From contig OX459098.1 in NCBI GenBank assembly GCA_949775045.1, forward strand, positions 15,857,207-15,921,206: a stretch of 64,000 nt of DNA, given 5' to 3'. The notes under the pieces were generated by a model. The model saw nothing but the letters and a program-made list of their open reading frames with translations. It made no database searches and was not told the origin of the DNA. How positions within the stretch are numbered: position 1 is the first letter of the stretch; every line of letters begins with the position of its first letter. The stretch is from Metridium senile. Taxonomy: Eukaryota; Cnidaria; Anthozoa; Actiniaria; Metridiidae. Below, piece after piece: positions 47,701 through 56,310 of the stretch. The position numbers and the translations under genes are program-made.

Positions 47701-50599
47701 TTGGGCTTCCTGTGCTTTTTATTGACCTTTGTATATTTGTTCTGCAGTTATCAACAACGAACATGACGTTATTCTACATCAAGAGATCTTGCCGGTTGAT
47801 GTCTTACAGGTAAAACACCCTTTTGTATATAGGTCACATTCACGTATCTTTGTGTCTTCCAAATGATTAGTGTATATTGATGCAGACTTGATTCTTGATT
47901 TTAGAGAAAGTAGTTGTAGTGTTAAAGCGATTATTTTTCAAAGCAGGTCATCATGACGTCCTTGTAGGGACGAAAAGAAATCTGTTAAAACAGGCTTTAC
48001 ATTTTTGTGGGGTCCTGCTGTCACACACACACACTCCACACTCCATTCTATATTTACAAGCACGCTACATTTTAAGGGAGGAAAACCGGAGAAAAACTCG
48101 GGACGGGTATCGAACCAGGGTCACTATGGGGAAAGCTAGGCCAGCGCGCTCACCGCTTGGCTACCCATACCACGTAAGGTAGAAGTCGTAGGTTAAACTG
48201 TACGCTAATAAGATATCTTTCTTACAGAGTGCTAAGATCAACGTTGACACAATGCCACCATTACCGCCGTCTGAAATAATAGAGGTATTAAAAGCTACTT
48301 TTAGTTGTTATTTTATTTAATTTACTCATAGCATAGGTGATAGTGAAGAAAAGAAAAGGCGACTTGCACTAAGAGGTCACGTGACCCCATGAATAGGAAA
48401 GAAAATTCGTAAAGCATTCTTGTACTGGTAGTAAAATGGCGTCATCATACAAATGTCCTATTGTAACAGCAATCTTGTATTTTCTAACAGCTTTACATAA
48501 GTGATAAGAATCCTCGCTCTAATGAATACGACTTCAAGAAAGCCCTGGACCTATTACGTCATGCGGTATGTACATAGTTACTAGTTTTCCTCGCCATCGT
48601 TACCACAGCTATCCCGGTTGTAGAAAATATTTACAGTTAATGATATTTTTCGTAGGAGAACTTCGGTTGTGAAGACGTGGATTCTCTGAAGAGGCATATA
48701 TGGACTAGAGCAATACTTAAAGACAAGTACGGCTACTTGATCAAGTTATACTTTCTATTTTCATTCATCCGTCTTTACTCATTTATTTATTTATTTATTC
48801 ATTCATTCATTCATTTATTTATTTGTTTATTTATTTGTTTGTTTATTTTAATTTATTTGACATTATTTCGCTTATAGTAAAATATATTAAATACAAGGAG
48901 AAAGTTATAATAAATATAATATAAAACGTTTTCGACTAAGAAAGTAGTCGAAAACGTTTTATATTATATTTATTATAACTTTATCCTTGTATTTAATTTA
49001 ATTTATTTGTTTATTTGTTTGTTTATTAATTAATTAATTAATCTATTTATGGATTTATTCAAGTTGTATTTATTAGTTAATTACTTTTTTTATCTATTTA
49101 TTTTTATCCATTCATTTATTTATTGTTTATTCATTCATTCGTTTTTTATTTATTCATTCATTCATTCAATTAATTATTTTGTTAATTTATATATCATGTT
49201 AATTAATTAATTAATCAGACTCACAACGTGCAAAGGTCTTTGTTTAGATCTTTACACCATAATAGTTTTTGTTCAATATTCAAATTTAGATTTAACATCA
49301 TGTATAAAAGCTTTGTCATTCGTGAATAAAATACCCCTTGAAAATGCAGTCAGTGACTGCGAAACGTCGAATTTTAGCCTTACTCTTTATTTTAATTAAT
49401 TCATTTGTTTTTATAGTCGTTTTTATTTCTTCTTCTTTTTATCATGATAGTTGGTCCTCGAGAGACATTGATCCCTTGGCCAGTGCAAGGAATACAATAT
49501 TCTTTAAAACCGTCGAGCTTGCTTATAATCAAGGTAAGGCAACGTTTCTAGTTGGTTTCCATATCCATGTTCCCCTTGCCTGCGTAGCAAGCCTTTCTTT
49601 TGGGGGGAACGGGAGAAAGTTTTTTTGTTGTTGTTGTTTTGGGATAGCTGTGTTACCGATATGGCCGCGTGAAACCTAAGACGAGTACAAAAAAATCGGT
49701 AACACAGCTATCCCAAAACAACCAAAAAACAACTTTCTCCCGTTCCCCCAAAAAGAAACGCTTGCTACGCAGGCTAATGTTCCCCTGGTATTTATCTATT
49801 CATTTATTCTTTCATTCATTTTCCCGTCTGTTGCTTTATTTGTTGTGGGAATTGAACTTTGGTGTCTCATTTACTTGAGTCAGCAATCAATATACCCATT
49901 CAGCTTCAATGTTTATTTTCCCATTTCAAACCACGTGTTCATTCCCTTTGGATTGAATCATTTGTTATGCATAAATATTTTAATACTTGACATAAAAGAA
50001 CAACTCTCAGGGAAATGCCATGTGGTCTAAAATGTGCAATTTGCATACAGAACTAAAAGGGTCTCTTATCGATCATCTGCATTAGGTGTTAATCAAATCA
50101 TTTAGGTCACTGTTCATTTCAGTATCGATTGGCTTTTGTAGTAAAAGGTTCATATTTTTAGATCATCGATGGTTTATCGATTGGCTTTAATAGGAAAAGA
50201 GTCAAACTTTAGGTTACCGATTGTTTATCGATTGGCTTTTGTATAAAAACGATTCAAATTTTTAGGTCACTGATCGTTTATCGATTTGCTTTTAATTGTA
50301 GGAAAAGATTCAAACTTTGGGTCATCGATTGTTGATCGATTATCTGTCATAGGTTTAGATTTAAACTTCTAGTTCTCCGATTAATTATCGATTAAGCTTT
50401 TAGTTCTCCGATTAATTATCGATTATGTATTACAGGTCTAGATTTAAAGGAGTTCATGCCGTCAATGGAATCACTACTCGGATCAGATGACCTCAAGACT
50501 GCTGGTCTGGCTGATAATGCAAACTTTCGATATCTCCTTAGTGCTGGTTACGAACAGATCCAGAGAATAACAGACGATGCATCTATGATGGTAGAATAA
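23791..50599 (+). CDS. NUP133: Nuclear pore complex protein Nup133, complete, 36 coding exons
   Basis: Scaffold nucleoporin of the Y (Nup107-160) complex, on both faces of the nuclear pore and at kinetochores in animals. I joined exons by GT-AG sites and continuous phase: 23791-23894, 23971-24089, 24712-24824, 25747-25986, 26606-26674, 28316-28426, 28506-28552, 29311-29389, 29667-29726, 30333-30391, 30856-30926, 31574-31650, 36415-36514, 36938-37006, 37283-37361, 37628-37670, 37746-37865, 38979-39117, 39632-39741, 40206-40312, 41980-42202, 42404-42547, 43016-43057, 43147-43229, 43781-43863, 44270-44403, 44801-44840, 45628-45746, 46190-46249, 46926-47016, 47748-47809, 48228-48284, 48491-48565, 48656-48726, 49451-49533, 50436-50599. 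They sum to 3447 nt, 1148 residues, close to human Nup133 (about 1156). N-terminal beta-propeller roughly residues 75-500, with an ALPS-like loop in exon 6 (GMFSILGRRMSSFIFGS). Helical C-terminal half carries family hallmarks DDYPASDPRWAES, LIILHQLEDK, DLFFREVS, HLSWLHD and NEYDFKKALDLL. Start is the first ATG of the open first exon. Confidence 0.96.
24290..24620. repeat. ATC-rich tract, NUP133 intron 2
   Basis: Imperfect ATC, ATT and ACC trinucleotides between exons 2 and 3. Confidence 0.92.
24845..25165. repeat. ATC-rich tract, NUP133 intron 3
   Basis: Imperfect trinucleotides, interrupted at 25040-25095 by sequence ending AATAAATATATAAATAAATAA that resembles a LINE tail. Confidence 0.88.
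26007..26181 (-). repeat. Dispersed hammerhead-associated repeat, inverted copy
   Basis: Complement of the 17252-17400 type sequence: ACTAGCGAGTAAACTAG, CTATCATTTATATC-like, TTACGGTGTTAC and CGAAGGGCTAAAGCTCGAAA. A fragment of the same repeat in opposite orientation follows, making a hairpin 26058-26181. Confidence 0.75.
26325..26520. repeat. G-run dispersed element (poly-G of 18)
   Basis: GCAATATTGC followed by a long G run. Related C-run versions (with TAATAAATGAAAGCC or AATATTGCCGAC) are at 30779-30830, 43500-43690 and 56235-56310. Confidence 0.55.
27107..28246. mobile_element. Possible 1.1-kb element with imperfect 60-bp inverted ends, NUP133 intron 5
   Basis: Left end (GTGAAAAAAGCC, CATACCC, GGCCGTTTTG, GCGCATGCGCC) is an imperfect complement of 28175-28246. 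The interior has no recognisable gene; small open frames at 26951-27481 match nothing I know. Confidence 0.45.
28821..28994. mobile_element. MITE, AACAGGTTCCCATTTAAATC family, copy 1
   Basis: Ends AACAGGTTCCCATTTAAATC and complement, NUP133 intron 7. The 20-bp subterminal unit is present once at the left and twice at the right. Confidence 0.88.
29737..29900. mobile_element. MITE with TTAGGGGTGGACCATTT ends
   Basis: Inverted ends of about 28 bp, 10 bp after NUP133 exon 9. Confidence 0.85.
30583..30643. repeat. Perfect 26-bp-arm hairpin
   Basis: GAACTTGACAGTGATAAATG... and its exact complement around a 9-nt loop, in NUP133 intron 10. Confidence 0.85.
31073..31206. mobile_element. MITE-like inverted repeat AATACCATG
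   Basis: Left AATACCATGGCACTGAGGG and the matching right arm ending GTCATGGTATT, including GATTAAATGTCCC, in NUP133 intron 11. Confidence 0.78.
31739..36382. repeat. 4.6-kb minisatellite with higher-order structure, NUP133 intron 12
   Basis: Four blocks. A (31739-32479): variant units of about 48-53 bp sharing ACATCAACATTGATGACACC. B1 (32480-33529): 21 units of exactly 50 bp. A' (33530-34232): near-identical copy of A shifted by 1753 bp. B2 (34233-36382): about 43 of the same 50-bp unit. The array fills nearly all of the intron between 31650 and 36415 and stops 32 bp before the exon 13 acceptor. Confidence 0.97.
37430..37570. repeat. Degenerate AAGCGGTCAC repeat
   Basis: TTAAGTGGTCACC, TTAAGCGGTCACC and TAAGCGGCCAC words inside NUP133 intron 15. 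This resembles a dispersed element, unclassified. Confidence 0.45.
37912..38094. repeat. (AGTC)n microsatellite
   Basis: About 180 bp of AGTC units starting 46 bp after NUP133 exon 17. Confidence 0.97.
38835..38905 (+). repeat. Dispersed repeat shared with the alpha-actinin locus
   Basis: Words AGCAAGTAGAAAATAACC and TCTGGTACC recur inverted at 61215-61283. Confidence 0.7.
39215..39530 (+). repeat. Dispersed repeat, same family as 19500-20060
   Basis: CATAGCATATTTTGGTTGTA and GCGACAACGATTTTTGAAAT lie in NUP133 intron 18. Confidence 0.65.
39940..40165. repeat. ATC-rich tract, NUP133 intron 19
   Basis: Imperfect ATC/ATT trinucleotides. Confidence 0.9.
40746..41041. mobile_element. MITE, AACAGGTTCCCATTTAAATC family, copy 2, expanded
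   Basis: Same ends as 28821-28994. The 20-bp unit GTACAGATTTAAATGGGAAA occurs twice at the left and six times at the right. Confidence 0.9.
41560..41920 (+). mobile_element. tRNA-derived SINE
   Basis: RNA polymerase III box A TAGCTCAGTGG (41575) and box B GGTTCAAACCC (41618) spaced as in a tRNA, but the cloverleaf does not close. The tail AATGCGCTATATAAGAACTA then CCATTATTA is typical of metazoan SINEs. NUP133 intron 20. Confidence 0.75.
42556..42910. repeat. (TTCTC)n microsatellite
   Basis: About 190 bp pure, then degenerate, starting 8 bp after NUP133 exon 22. It creates long false open frames in all directions. Confidence 0.97.
43500..43690. repeat. C-run dispersed element
   Basis: Poly-C runs with TATTGCCGACACCCC and TAATAAATGAAAGCCCCC; NUP133 intron 24. 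Confidence 0.55.
45020..45344. mobile_element. MITE with AGGGTTCGTGCT ends
   Basis: AGGGTTCGTGCT...AGCACGAACCCT; both halves carry AAACTCCTTGRAAACTCCTT. NUP133 intron 27. Confidence 0.82.
45468..45579. mobile_element. MITE, CAAGTCGAGG family, copy 1
   Basis: CAAGTCGAGGCTGGAGTG and complement; outer arms match imperfectly for about 20 bp more. Related to 53003-53168 and 60002-60178. Confidence 0.78.
45787..46001. mobile_element. MITE, CAGTGCGAATC family, copy 2
   Basis: Flanked by TA; about 85-90% similar by eye to 3092-3308, including TTATCATACTACACATCAGT. NUP133 intron 28. Confidence 0.85.
46385..46735. repeat. AAAC/AAAT/AAGC tetranucleotide tract
   Basis: Imperfect A-rich tetranucleotides in NUP133 intron 29. 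Long hydrophobic reverse-strand frames are artefacts. Confidence 0.94.
47291..47637. mobile_element. MITE-like element with GACACGGGTGAAAAACGCAC arms
   Basis: Left GGCAAGCCTTG...GACACGGGTGAAAAACGCAC; right arm is the imperfect complement ending GGCTTGCC. NUP133 intron 30. Confidence 0.72.
48000..48176 (-). mobile_element. tRNA-derived SINE (minus strand)
   Basis: Box A-like GGGTAGCCAAGCGGTGAGCG and box B GGTTCGATACC, followed by GAGTTTTTCTCCGGTTTTCC, a tail type frequent in cnidarian SINEs (recollection). NUP133 intron 31. Confidence 0.72.
48775..48870. repeat. TTTA/TTCA tetranucleotide tract
   Basis: Imperfect ATTT and ATTC units in NUP133 intron 34; similar material recurs at 48990-49180. 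Confidence 0.9.
48888..48995. repeat. About 50-bp-arm hairpin
   Basis: Inverted arms centred on CGACTA-AGAAAG-TAGTCG, nearly perfect and AT-rich. Confidence 0.85.
49330..49376 (+). ncRNA. Second hammerhead-like remnant
   Basis: A perfect six-pair stem GCAGTC/GACTGC (loop AGT) precedes GAAAC and GTC; the CUGANGA box is replaced by CTTGAAAAT. NUP133 intron 34. Confidence 0.3.
49578..49774. mobile_element. MITE with GCCTGCGTAGCAAGC ends
   Basis: GCCTGCGTAGCAAGC...GCTTGCTACGCAGGC; arms of about 80 bp. NUP133 intron 35. Confidence 0.87.
50080..50430. repeat. About 60-bp degenerate tandem repeat
   Basis: TTTATCGATTGGCTTT and AAAGATTCAAACTTT-like words alternate five or six times just before the last NUP133 exon. 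Confidence 0.8.
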
Positions 50600-50600
50600 A
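50595..50600 (+). terminator. AATAAA overlapping the NUP133 stop codon
   Basis: The final Glu codon, TAA stop and next base spell AATAAA. It may be a polyadenylation signal giving a very short 3' UTR, or chance. Confidence 0.3.
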
Positions 50601-50609
50601 GTCGGGATA

Positions 50610-51000
50610 GCTGGTATCATCGTTATCATCATCATTGTTATCATTATCAGCGTTATCATTATCATTATCGGTCGTCAAAATCAATATCATCATAATCAAG
50701 ATCCTCGTTGTCATCATCGAGAGCATATGTCATCATTTTTATCATCAACATCGCTGTCAGAATTATCATCATCAGTAGCATCATTATCACCATCAGCAGC
50801 AGCAGCGCCATCATCATCATTATCATTATCATCATCAACATGATCGTCATCGTCATTATAATCCTCAATATCATCGTCGGCGTCGTCGTCATCATCATCA
50901 TCAAACTTCTTCTTCTCTTCATGATCATAATCATTATATATTCATCTACATCATCATCATCAGTTTATAGCATCATTTTCGTCGTCATGGTATTACCTCT
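50610..51000. repeat. ATC-rich tract 3' of NUP133
   Basis: Imperfect trinucleotides right after the stop codon. Open frames here are not genes. Confidence 0.92.
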
Positions 51001-51209
51001 CGGCCGTTATCATTGTAAAGATGTGAGAATAGTACCGTGCAAATAACTATTAAAATACCACTAATTTGTTATCCAATGTAATATTTAATGCACTGTTTTT
51101 AACAATCCATATTTTGCAGTATAAAACATATTTGAAAACTTCTTATTTTGACCAATAAGATTTGTCTAATCTTGATAATGTGATAATCTGACAGACAGCC
51201 CAGAATGCT

Positions 51210-51354
51210 GGGGCCGGTTGTACGAAGGGTGGGTAAAGTTATCCGCGGATAAAAGTTATCTACTGCTTTGGGTTTTTTTTATAGATTATATCCGCTGGAT
51301 AAGGATTTATCTGGTGGATCGATAGCGCTATTCAGGCTTCGTACAACCGGCCCC
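51210..51354. mobile_element. MITE, GGGGCCGGTTGTACGAAG family, copy 2
   Basis: Same ends as 5338-5475. The shared right flank runs to about 51417, then TTCGTACAACCAGCTCC, a third terminus-like sequence. Confidence 0.9.
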
Positions 51355-51484
51355 TGTTCATTTCGTTATATTAATTCGCTCGTTTGTTTTTATGTGTGAT
51401 TTTTCTTGGTGGTTATTTTCGTACAACCAGCTCCAGAGCATTAAAATATTTAATGTAGATGTAGTGTGTGGGCCCGAGTCGACG

Positions 51485-51697
51485 GTCGTGACGAGGGATG
51501 TTTTCTCGTGATTGATCACGATTTTTGACACAAACTATTATCCCTGATCCCAAAAGTTCGCGTATTTTGATCCCTGATCCCACAAAATATGTTCTGATCC
51601 CTGAACTTATTTATACGATTCTGATCTCTGATTCCAGCTGAATCGGACTATGTGATCCCTGATCCCAGGCATGTGATTCCACATCCCTCGTCACAAC
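51485..51697. mobile_element. MITE with GTCGTGACGAGGGATGT ends
   Basis: Imperfect inverted ends; the interior repeats TGATCCCTGATCCC. Lies 60 bp beyond the NXPE stop codon. Confidence 0.8.
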
Positions 51698-51756
51698 CCT
51701 GTAGTAGGGCGCTTGGGTCTGGTAAAGATTTACACGTTAAAAAAGTGATATATTTT

Positions 51757-53994
51757 CTATATCTTAAAGTTGCATAAAGCGTTAGCTATGGTGTTACTAA
51801 TAGCATTCTCAACCACCCCTCCACAGTCACCATTTTTCAATCTCTTAGCGTAGTGCGTCTGATCATGCGTAGCTCCAATGCGACTGTTTGATATTTGGAA
51901 CGCATCAACAACCTGTATACCATGACTGCGAATGACTGAGTCACTTAATTTATTCCAGTGCTCAACCCTAGAGGGTGATGGGTTCTCTATCCAGTCCACC
52001 ACGGCCTTGTCGTCACGCCATGGCAGGCTAACCGTGTTCACCCACAAGAATCGCTTTCCTCCGCTTGTAGCGTTCATCTTTTGGATTGCTTCCGTGAAGG
52101 CGTTGAGCTTATACTCCATGAATTTCTCTTGGGTACTTTCCCGCAAAACCCAGTGTCCGAAGTTCATTATAAAAAGTTTTACATCGAAAATTGTCGAGGG
52201 TAGTTCCTTGGAGAACATAGAACGTCGTGTTTTGGGGTGGACGTAAACTTCGTTCGGGATTTCAACATCCGGGAACGTCATAGGCCAACGTGTCCCGCGG
52301 GCGTCAAAGATCCACTCGATACGCGGGATCTTGTCGAATACCATTTTGATGTACGTCTTGATGCATCCACGGCAGCCGCCATAAAGGCGTGTCACCCAGT
52401 GGTACGTTCGGTAACGCATGTGGGAGTCACCTAAATTATAAAGAAAGTAGTATCAGACTTGCAATCAAGAAAGATTAGACGTAGTCCCAATCGACTGACG
52501 CGTTGCCAGTTTGTTTCTACCCTATTCAAATCTTTTGGGAATAAGATTCTTTGCCTTATGTATTTCGATATCACGTGGAAACAAGTTTTTATTCCCAGAG
52601 GTTTTGAATTGGACGACAAGTCGCTGCAACACGACGCGACGACACCTCGCTTCGTGTGTACTGCTTCCAAACCAGTCGCCGCGACACTACTTTCACCCAT
52701 TTTGTTGCTGCGACCTGACGCACGAATACAAACCAGTTTGAATTTGTGCGACTAGTCGCGGGGACAAAGTGCTGTCGCGGGACAAAAATTCCCGTAAAAA
52801 GTCGTGCACACGAGGGCAATTGTCGCCGCAATGTGCCGCCGCATCGTGTTTCAGCGCCTTGTCGCCTAGTGTGTACCGGCCTTAACGTACACAGCAATGC
52901 ATTAGCCGATTTGTTCTATCTGATTGGCATACTTCGCACTAGAGGACGGACAAATTATCTCGAGGGACGAATCTTCTGAACACGTTTGTCGGCGTTTACT
53001 GTGAATAGTCGTTTTCACATTTCCGTTCAGTGACCACAAATGATAGTTCCAAGTCGAGGTTCTAGTTGCTGCGCATGACAAATTATAGTTTTGCTATGCG
53101 CAGCAACTGGAACCTCGACTTAGAACTATTATTCGTGGTCACTGAACGAAACTGTGAAAAAGACTATTGTAACTATATTTACTGTGATATAGCAAGTCAA
53201 TATGCTTTCTTTGAGATATCGTACTCACCTGTAAAAGCAATGTTACTCCATCCATTTTGAGCAAAACACTTCTTGATCTCATCATTATTATAATGATGTA
53301 ACTGACAGGAATACGGTACCCAGTGGAAACCATGAATTTGATCAAAGTCGTATACCGGGTTTAATTGCCATTCACTGCAATCCTCTATACCTTCTATTTT
53401 ACCGCACTCCACCCACCGACCTGCTACTATCCCGCTCTCTTCTTGAGTACAATACCGGGTATATCCCGCGGGACTTGGTCCCGTAGCGACCCGCGACTGG
53501 AAGGGACTACTAACAACATGTTGTAAAATAGCATTGCTATGTATTCTGTACACGAGGTGTTTGTTGTTGATAAACGTTAGTATAACCATAAATATATATT
53601 CATCGGCGAAAGTGAGCTTCAAGCTCGCTCGATATGTGTCATTCCCAACATGAACAGCATCTCCTGTAGCCATCTCCTTCGAACCGAAAGCTTGAATCCT
53701 AAACCTGGACTCGCCCTCCGTGACATTCTCACTGGAAACACCTTTGCAGATCCCATTCGGATTTGGTTTAATGTAAAATACGATGTCCTGCCAAGCAATG
53801 AGGTCAGTCGGGGGGATGACAGTATAGAGACATCCCAAGTCTAAAGAATCAGCTTCCTGTTTTACTGTGACTTTGATGGATTGTCTCTTGTGGTGTTTAA
53901 ATAGCAGGCATAGTACTAGAATGACAACTAGAAGGATAGATAGACGAACAAGTCGATGACTGAAGAAGTCACGACTTGGTGTCCCTGTCCTCAT
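51757..53994 (-). CDS. NXPE-family protein (neurexophilin and PC-esterase domains), type II membrane
   Basis: Two coding exons on the minus strand, 53229-53994 and 51757-52430, phase-1 junction, 479 residues. Short cytosolic N-terminus (MRTGTPSRDFF), one membrane segment about residues 17-32, a neurexophilin-like beta domain about 40-190, then a cysteine-rich PC-esterase domain. The junction assembles the catalytic GDSHMR block (Ser258). The C-terminal DQTH (Asp445, His448) is the DxxH half of the GDSL/SGNH-type site, so the catalytic residues look intact. Also family-typical are GRWVECG, WVPYSC and FAQNGWSNIAFTG. NXPE proteins are Golgi/secretory proteins; the substrate is not settled in most animals. 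The first coding exon is preceded by a good acceptor (54020-54025), so the message should have an upstream non-coding exon; ATG 53994 is the first ATG after it. Paralogue identity cannot be assigned. Confidence 0.92.
52585..52885. repeat. GC-richer dispersed segment, NXPE intron
   Basis: CGCTTCGTGTGTAC and GCGACAAG-type words on both strands; looks like a decayed inverted-repeat element, boundaries unclear. Confidence 0.4.
53003..53168. mobile_element. MITE, CAAGTCGAGG family, copy 2
   Basis: Arms of about 70 bp including AGTTCCAAGTCGAGGTTC and GCGCAGCAAC. NXPE intron. Confidence 0.85.
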
Positions 53995-54077
53995 TACATG
54001 ACAAATGCTTCCAAGGTTTCTGAAATTAGAAAACAAATAAAGCTTTATAGTAATCGTTATTCATAGAGTGCAGACAC

Positions 54078-54374
54078 TATGTCCGTGAAATAACACCAAA
54101 GTTATTTGTTGCTAACTAGTAACTGGTTGTAGTTAGTAACTACTTGCCACATTCACTCAACCAGAACATTGTTAATAGAAATACACTGGAGACACTAAAT
54201 ACACTAAATACACAAGAGACTTGGACCATGGACAATGACTTTAATGATTTGAAAATACGCTTTATTGTTAATATCTATAGTTAGTAAAATGTTCTGGTTG
54301 AGTGATAGTGACAAATAGTTACTAACTAACAACTAGTTAGCAACAAATAACTTTGGTGATATTTCACTGACATA
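54078..54374. mobile_element. MITE with TATGTCNGTGAAATA ends
   Basis: About 42-bp ends including CACCAAAGTTATTTGTTGCT; the interior has a second inverted pair, CACTCAACCAGAAC. Confidence 0.85.
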
Positions 54375-54379
54375 GACAT

Positions 54380-54566
54380 CGTCTACACGAATCCGATCCG
54401 GCTGCAACCGCATAGAAATATTTGCGTCCACACGAATTCGCGTATCCGGAGGATTCAAGTAAAAGTATGCTTTTTCGGTGACCGGATTCAATGGATTCGT
54501 GTGGACGATAGGCCGATTCGCATCAAAAAGTATGCGGTTTCAAAAGTATCCAGATCCGTGTAGACG
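54380..54566. mobile_element. MITE with CGTCTACACGAATCC ends
   Basis: CGTCTACACGAATCCGATCC against GGATTCGTGTGGACG-type words and a GATCCGTGTAGACG end; abuts the element at 54078-54374. Confidence 0.75.
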
Positions 54567-55334
54567 GCTCTATATAGACAAAGTTCTTCCAACCTAATAG
54601 ATTTTACCAAGAAGGCATAATACTTATATGCTCTCTTGATTTTACTCGATGGGCATAGCTTGTTGAGTTAGGGCTGGGAGTTTGAGCCATTTTAGACATT
54701 TTACAAGTTTTGTTTGAAATACAAATTCAAAAAGAGGATTAATCAAGTGTTCAGCTGTACCATTTGTTTATGTATTATGATTATTGGATACATATTACTT
54801 TAAATTGATTGTTCAAATTTCATTCAACTAGAATTGTGCAAAATCAATGCTGGGTACTCGATGGACATAGCTGATTGTGTTGTTAAAAATAATGTATTTG
54901 TTTCGTCATTTGTCTTTCTGTTTCTTTTGATTTAGCCAAATTTTGGCTTTTTTCTTTGTTGTCGCCAAAAGAAGCTCAATTTAAAGCGGGCGGACCTCAC
55001 TGCACATGTCAAAATGGTCAGACGAAGCGTTAGGTCGGGTACCAAATCAAACAAAACGTCAATTTGTCTTACTTGAAGTAACGCTGTCATAATAATGATA
55101 TTTTATTGATTCAGTTAAATTAAGAAACTCTTCTCGATAGAATTTGGAAATGAAATACCAAGAATTATTTCTACGTTTTTACAACACAAATACAACTATT
55201 TTAAATCACAAATGTTATATGTTTTTAACAATTGTAAAAGAGCTGTTTTGATTGTTCTTGTGTGTACTTCTTTGACCCTGTTACGCAATGGAAACTCGTC
55301 GTTTGATAACAACACAATTTAATAATAGCAGCAA
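54567..55334. other. Non-coding, nothing recognised
   Basis: Inside the presumed NXPE 5' intron; AT-rich without long open frames. Confidence 0.45.
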
Positions 55335-55485
55335 ACGACGACGAAGGGCTAAAGCTCGAAACGTCAATAAAGTAAAGTCAACATTTCTTACGGTGTTACA
55401 AATTTCATTCTATTGCCTATCGTTTATATTATATCAAACACCGCGACGCAGCCTATACTAGTTTACTCGCTAGTTTCCATTTAAA
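55335..55485 (+). repeat. Dispersed hammerhead-associated repeat
   Basis: CGACGAAGGGCTAAAGCTCG, GAAACGTCAATAAAG and TACGGTGTTACAAATTTC, ending TACTCGCTAGTTTCC. Stem I pairing is lost here. Confidence 0.78.
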
Positions 55486-55535
55486 AGCAGCAAAGTTAAT
55501 GTCCTTGTGTTTCGTAAAATGAACAATACACTTAC

Positions 55536-55690
55536 CTTTTGAAGAATGGTTTCGAGCGAATTAAAGTCTTCAAAAATCGCAATAATCCAATAATAGCCAA
55601 ACCGTTGTCAATTCCACTTAAACTGATGTCTTATTAGGTCAACGAAAAAGAGAAAGCCCGCGCATCTGTAAATATTTGTTTTCCAAATAC
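55536..55690 (-). other. Candidate 5' non-coding exon of the NXPE gene
   Basis: On the minus strand a consensus donor (AAAAG then GTAAGTG, plus coordinates 55529-55540) lies 1.5 kb upstream of the acceptor opening the first NXPE coding exon. The exon 5' end cannot be placed; the end given is the edge of a tandemly duplicated segment. Inference from splice signals only. Confidence 0.35.
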
Positions 55691-55860
55691 GGTTACTGAA
55701 TGGTTTCGAGCAACTGGGAATTCAGTAAAGTCTTCAATAATCCAATAATAACCGAACCGTTGTCATCTCGACTTTACTAATGTCTGACTATGTCAACCGT
55801 ATAGAGAAAGCCCGCACATCTGTAAATATTTGTCTTCCAAATACGGTTACTGAAACATTA
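55536..55860. repeat. Tandem duplication of about 165 bp at the NXPE 5' end
   Basis: ATGGTTTCGAGC, TTCAATAATCCAATAATA-like, GAGAAAGCCCGC and CAAATACGGTTACTGAA occur twice in order. Confidence 0.88.
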
Positions 55861-56224
55861 CAAGTTTTCCATCAAGATTTTGAAGTCACTGCGATTTTAT
55901 GACGTGATTTTTGTGCAGCGATGATGAAAGAGTAAATTGGTTGAAGGTTTTCCTTGGCAGTTCTTTTAGCACGTGCTGTTTTTGTTGATCAAAACAGCGG
56001 GTACCCGCGAAACAGTTCAGTAAGCTCCATTCATTTCCGAAGTGAACACAAAAGTACAGTCAAATAGGAAACTGGTTAAACCTGAAAAACTGGTACCGGT
56101 TTTTTTTTTTGCTATCATGCAAATAAGTTTGAGATACAGTTCCCTTTCCAGGATCTGGTCACGTGACCATGCCAATCAAAAACTTTTAAGTTTTTTCTGG
56201 TCTCCCGGCACACAGTAATTGGCG

Positions 56225-56310
56225 TAAGCTCATACCGTGACCCCCCCCCCCCCCCCCCCCCCAATATTGCCGACCCCCTTACACTAATAAATTAAACTCC
56301 TCTAAGTAAA
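56225..56310. repeat. C-run dispersed element
   Basis: Poly-C of about 24 followed by AATATTGCCGACCCCC. Confidence 0.6.

Noticed and set aside
52459..52897. Overlapping frames on both strands in the NXPE intron
   Set aside because: GC-richer decayed repeat; no domain and no conserved splice pattern.
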